Shown one piece after another: positions 61,030 through 64,000 of a DNA stretch of 64,000 nt. This DNA comes from Pholiota molesta (Eukaryota > Basidiomycota > Agaricomycetes > Agaricales > Strophariaceae). The first letter of the stretch is position 1; each line of letters opens with the position of its first letter. The stretch is taken from assembly GCA_014925825.1 (NCBI GenBank), contig JACGCK010000066.1, positions 185,101-249,100 of the forward strand, read 5' to 3'. The position numbers and the translations under genes are program-made. A model generated the notes under the pieces. That model was not told the DNA's origin. It made no database searches and saw nothing but the letters and a program-made list of their open reading frames with translations.

Positions 61030-62657
61030 GGGCTAAAGCCCTCGCCGAGAAGAGACGACGAGTCGAACGACAAATGTCTGGACGTGTTCCAGACGGACTT
61101 GGGGTGGTAAGGATACCACCCTCAAACTCAATTGAGCGTAACAACGCCATGCTCGGGATGTGGCCGAGACAGAGGATCTACTACTCGGCCCGCACCAACA
61201 TCGTGTATGTTGGCCAGAGTGCGGCTGTGGCGTCTCAATTCGAGATGCAGAATCAATCAGGGTACCGCCCTGTTCATGGGCACCCCCTCTACTCGCGTGT
61301 TCCAAGGGGCGTCCCACGCAATCCAGAGGAGCTCGATCGTCTCATGACGATTGCCACCAACGCTCGTCTGGATGACACGGTGCGTATGGAGGCCTACTGC
61401 CTCCTAACCGAGTTCCACACCGTCATCGGGCGCATACACCCAGCGTTATGGGATCGCACCATGGCCGCGTTCATGGATTCTGGATTCAACCAGAGCTACC
61501 AACCAGATGTGGGGCCACACTTTATGGGACCTGCACCCATAGCACGCGACTTCTCTCGAGCAATAGTGAGCAACCCATCCAACAGCACACGAGGTGCGGG
61601 CATGCCCACACCTGATCCCCGTGAATCGTTAAACCAGGACGTCATGGGTCAATACATCATGCTACATGGACGGCCAGGTTCATCCAACCCATTCCTGGGG
61701 GTGGTCATGGACCACTCCTACCGCATCCATCGTCGCTCCCTGTTCGGTTATGGCCTCGGAAGGATGCTGGCCCCCGCAACTCCCACGCGCGATCAGTCTT
61801 CATGCGGCTGTACGCCGCACTGACTGCAATGCCTTTCCGTTACACGGATGCTGTTGCCGCGCACAACGTCAACAATCCAGGCGCACCAATGCACCCCCAA
61901 GCTGGCCCGCAGTTCGTGTTCCAGCGCCTAGTCATCGACGACCGCCATGCGTCGAATATGACGATTGAGGACATCATCCAAGTCCTCATTCATAACTGCA
62001 TCCCAACCGATTGGGTCGATCACGCATATCTGTACGGGCTGCAATTCTTGGACCAGCACTACCATGGATCGGCCCTCGATAGGGCACTACTGGATGAGCA
62101 GGACAATGAGCGCCTGCACCGACTTGACCAATATGGCGCCCCGCCTGCGATACCCGCATGGGATGGCTGGAGGCACCCAACGGAGGACGAGATCCTCCGT
62201 ATGCATATAATCCTCGACACCGAGGAACAACGAGGGGTGTTTAGTCTCAACGCGCGAGGATGGCTGCTGACAGGCGATACACCATATCGCCGCTACCTAT
62301 CCGGGCGCTCGCGCAACGACGCCGATACACATATCGCCGCTACCTATCCGGCGCTCGCGCAACGACGCCGACGCGGGTGTCGCGGAGTTACGTGCGAGAT
62401 TGCTGGCTGCAACAGCCATTACCACCAACACCGCAATCGCACCGCTCCGCCCACCTCCTGCCGCGTTGCCACGAGCAGCAGTGACGATGCAACCGCTAAC
62501 GCGGTTGCTAGCACTACATCTTCACTCGTTAACACGAATGATACAACGCTCGATGGCACGCAGGACGCCGTCATGGAGAACACGGACGATGGGGCGAAAA
62601 CCACGCGAACGACCACGACGACCACCTCCACCATCACAACCACACATGGAGGACTAA
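61026..62657 (+). pseudogene. Retrotransposon ORF5, unknown function, broken in this copy
   Basis: Starts MRAKALAEKRRRVERQMSGR and reads open for 265 codons (to 61823), then continues after a one-base deletion near 61780 in another frame (MRLYAALTAMPFRYTDAVAA onward). A second disturbance is a ~46-base tandem duplication at 62275-62368. The ending (QPHMED) is regained at 62657. Joined, the protein would be about 530 residues. The N-terminal part includes GMWPRQRIYYSARTNIVYVG and DTVRMEAYCLLTEFHTVIG. No known motif. It is not an envelope-like protein: no signal peptide or membrane helix is visible. The inverted copy at 51125-52285 keeps the later part intact. Confidence 0.65.
62275..62368 (+). 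repeat. Tandem duplication of 46-48 bases inside ORF5
   Basis: Two nearly identical units run from 62275-62322 and 62323-62368, each starting GATACAC and containing CCGCTACCTATCCGG. The inverted copy has only one unit, so the duplication arose in (or was assembled into) this copy. Confidence 0.85.
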
Positions 62658-62717
62658 CAGTCCTCCTGCAACCAATCATCATCATATGGACTTGCCATAT
62701 TCTTGTTAAATTTTGTT

Positions 62718-62748
62718 AGAGATCGCGCAGCGATCTCAAGGGGGGGTA
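62718..62748 (+). promoter_or_regulatory. Hairpin and polypurine tract before the right LTR
   Basis: A perfect hairpin AGATCGC-gca-GCGATCT is followed by CAAGGGGGGG and then TA, directly before the TG of LTR C. The purine run is the expected primer for plus-strand DNA synthesis. The same arrangement is seen in inverted form next to LTR A at 51034-51060. Confidence 0.8.
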
Positions 62749-62938
62749 TGTCACGGCGTGCCCGTGACGCATCATATTATATCTTGTTTGGCATCACCCT
62801 CGGTGATGCCACTATTTAAGTACTTGCATTTTGTAATCAGACAGTAGATCTTTTGCTTGTACCACGTAGTCTACCAATTATATTGGTTCTGGCTTAGTTT
62901 GTACAGCTTAAGAACTACCCGTAAAGCGCCGCTTTACA
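62749..62938 (+). repeat. LTR C, 190 bases (3' LTR of the complete element)
   Basis: Same sequence as LTRs A and B except for a few one-base indels in homopolymers and a C-to-G change (CGCCGCTTTACA instead of CGCCTCTTTACA). TG...CA ends. The flank after 62938 (TTTGG) does not repeat the flank before LTR A (GCATT) or LTR B. Confidence 0.92.
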
Positions 62939-63168
62939 TTTGGATTGTAGCCGAAATAATCCTGGACCTTCATAACCTATGGGTATATGGGGCCCATCGG
63001 ATAATGGATTTGATCATCGTCATGCTGCTGGTATGCGTATGTTTCCCAAATGGAACCTGCCGTCCATTCAATGACTTGTCCTTTGCACATATCCAAGTAT
63101 CCGAATTGGAGCAGGAGGGTTTGTACTGGGATTAGGCTGAGAAAACATCCGTGTATCAACCGCAGGGG
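62939..63168. other. Right flank of the retrotransposon
   Basis: Ordinary AT-rich sequence with no coding signal; it runs into the 3' end of the following minus-strand gene. Confidence 0.4.
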
Positions 63169-63540
63169 TCAACCGAGCAATTGGAGTCGATCTACCAGAC
63201 TCTGATTTGAAGGAAGAGATAAATGTATTAGTAGTGCACTACACATAGATGTTAGAATGTACCTGTAACTGGGGAGTGTGCTTGACTGGGTCTATGTCGT
63301 GAAAGTGTTGATGAATGCAAGTGGCGAGGTTTGTGATGCAGGTTCTATTGTTCAGAAGCCATGTTCTTCTTGACTAGGCTCTTGCACACATTATGTCTCG
63401 ATGCTTCTGGAGCTGAACAGTAGAGCGCTTCACTGTGAGCGGGAGGAGCTTGTTGCAAAGATTGCACTTGATTAACTCAGTATTTGACCCAGAATCTTTC
63501 CAGATGTTGTAAGGCACTGAGTGACCGGAGGCGTCTGAAA
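63169..63540 (-). CDS. Partial gene with a possible zinc finger (right edge)
   Basis: On the minus strand the last exon ends SLVDRLQLLG with TGA at 63171-63169. It is spliced to an exon with TCITNLATCIHQHFHDIDPV and KHTPQLQ. Further upstream, another exon gives KCNLCNKLLPLTVKRSTVQL followed by QKHRDIMC, a C-x2-C...H...C arrangement that could be a zinc finger. Splice consensus links these pieces. The protein is not recognised, and the 5' part could lie beyond the window. Confidence 0.4.
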
Positions 63541-64000
63541 GACTACAGTCTCGATTGGATTCTTAAGAACTGCAGTAGTATAATTCTTGGAGTTAGAAGG
63601 CATTGCGTATACAATGAGCTGTAGATTTGAATATTGATGTTTTATTGCTGTAGTTTTTTGACGCAGTACTTATACGATTCCTGTTAGTACTATTTGAGTA
63701 CTATGCTTTGAAATTTGGTGCTTTCATTTCAGACTTTCAGTGTCGGGGCTTTATCTCGCGGCTTTACTAATAAATTGACATAGATATTACAAACAAAGGT
63801 TTACAACCAAACACCGAGACATAATTTCACAGGATGAGCTGTATAAGACGTTAAAATGAAGTTTGCAGTTAGCAAGCAGTCAGTGCGAGTCACCGAGGAC
63901 GTTGCAATATCTACGCGAGATAAATTTGGATCAGTCCAAATTTGGCTGTCATTACGCAGTGTTTGTCGGACGTCGTCCCCATTGGGACATTGGTGGGTAT
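63541..64000. other. Right edge, unassigned
   Basis: AT-rich sequence without a supported exon. It may hold upstream exons or the promoter of the minus-strand gene ending at 63169. Confidence 0.4.

Larger units (their letters stand above)
52308..62938 (+). mobile_element. Ty3/gypsy-type LTR retrotransposon with chromodomain integrase and two extra ORFs
   Basis: Element of about 10.6 kb with 192- and 190-base LTRs. Order of coding parts: an N-terminal ORF of unknown role, gag with retrotransposon capsid domain and zinc knuckle, aspartic protease, reverse transcriptase (YLDDIFIF) and RNase H, integrase with chromodomain, then ORF4 and ORF5. The RT-before-integrase order and the chromodomain place it in the chromovirus group. 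A polypurine tract (AAGGGGGGG) lies just before the right LTR. Several frames are broken by small indels, so this copy is probably not autonomous. No obvious tRNA-type primer site was found next to the left LTR. The whole element is packed with short inverted repeats. Confidence 0.92.

Noticed and set aside
52308..62938. An envelope gene, making the element an endogenous retrovirus-like form
   Set aside because: The ORFs after integrase have no signal peptide, membrane helix or fusion-peptide-like segment.
52308..62938. CRISPR-like array because of regularly spaced palindromes
   Set aside because: The stems all differ in sequence; there is no repeated direct unit, no spacers, and this is a eukaryotic genome.
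50837..62943. Target-site duplication around the retrotransposon locus
   Set aside because: The five bases before 50842 (GCATT) and after 62938 (TTTGG) differ, and the flanks of LTR B also do not match. No duplication can be claimed.

Overview
This is nuclear DNA of a filamentous basidiomycete, most likely an Agaricomycete. The protein genes are cut by many short introns (about 45-70 bases, GT-AG with one GC-AG candidate). The gene families are fungal: alcohol oxidases of the basidiomycete methanol-oxidase type, a DUF6534-type membrane protein, a divergent G-alpha, and a TEA/ATTS transcription factor. A tRNA-Thr with an intron is also present.

Layout. 0-8.3 kb: the tail of an unrecognised gene, eIF5 (+), a small secreted CFEM-like protein (-) and a bHLH transcription factor (-). 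8.3-14.3 kb: gene-poor, with one diverged tandem repeat. 14.3-21 kb: a DUF6534-like membrane protein (+), F-actin capping protein beta (+), a PPIL3-type cyclophilin (-) and a large atypical G-alpha (+); the last two are divergent, with 132 bases between their start codons. 22.0-29.5 kb: tRNA-Thr (-), an MFS transporter (+), a TAN1/THUMPD1 tRNA-modification factor (+) and a TEA-domain regulator (-). 29.5-35.5 kb: gene-poor. 35.5-44 kb: a Nudix hydrolase of the diphosphoinositol-polyphosphate type (-), a ZIP zinc transporter (-), an HD-domain phosphohydrolase (+) and the clamp-loader subunit RFC5 (-). 44.4-50.8 kb: two tandem alcohol oxidases (-) plus a leftover third C-terminal exon.

50.8-62.9 kb is a large LTR retrotransposon locus. 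A roughly 10.6 kb Ty3/gypsy chromovirus-type element (+) has 190-192 base LTRs and carries gag, protease, reverse transcriptase/RNase H, integrase with a C-terminal chromodomain, and two further ORF regions after the integrase with no domain I recognise. Its left LTR is fused directly to a truncated, inverted copy of the same family, so the locus is bounded by inverted repeats of about 1.5 kb. The most striking signal is that the whole element, coding sequence and LTRs alike, is packed with short perfect inverted repeats (about one every 30 bases where I counted); the surrounding host genes do not show this. The locus starts 75 bases upstream of the start codon of the second alcohol oxidase. 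The last kilobase holds part of a minus-strand gene with a possible zinc finger.

Exon boundaries were worked out by hand from reading frame, splice consensus and remembered family conservation. No alignment or database search was run. Apart from the retrotransposon parts and the two alcohol oxidases, the genes look like unrelated neighbours and not a pathway cluster.
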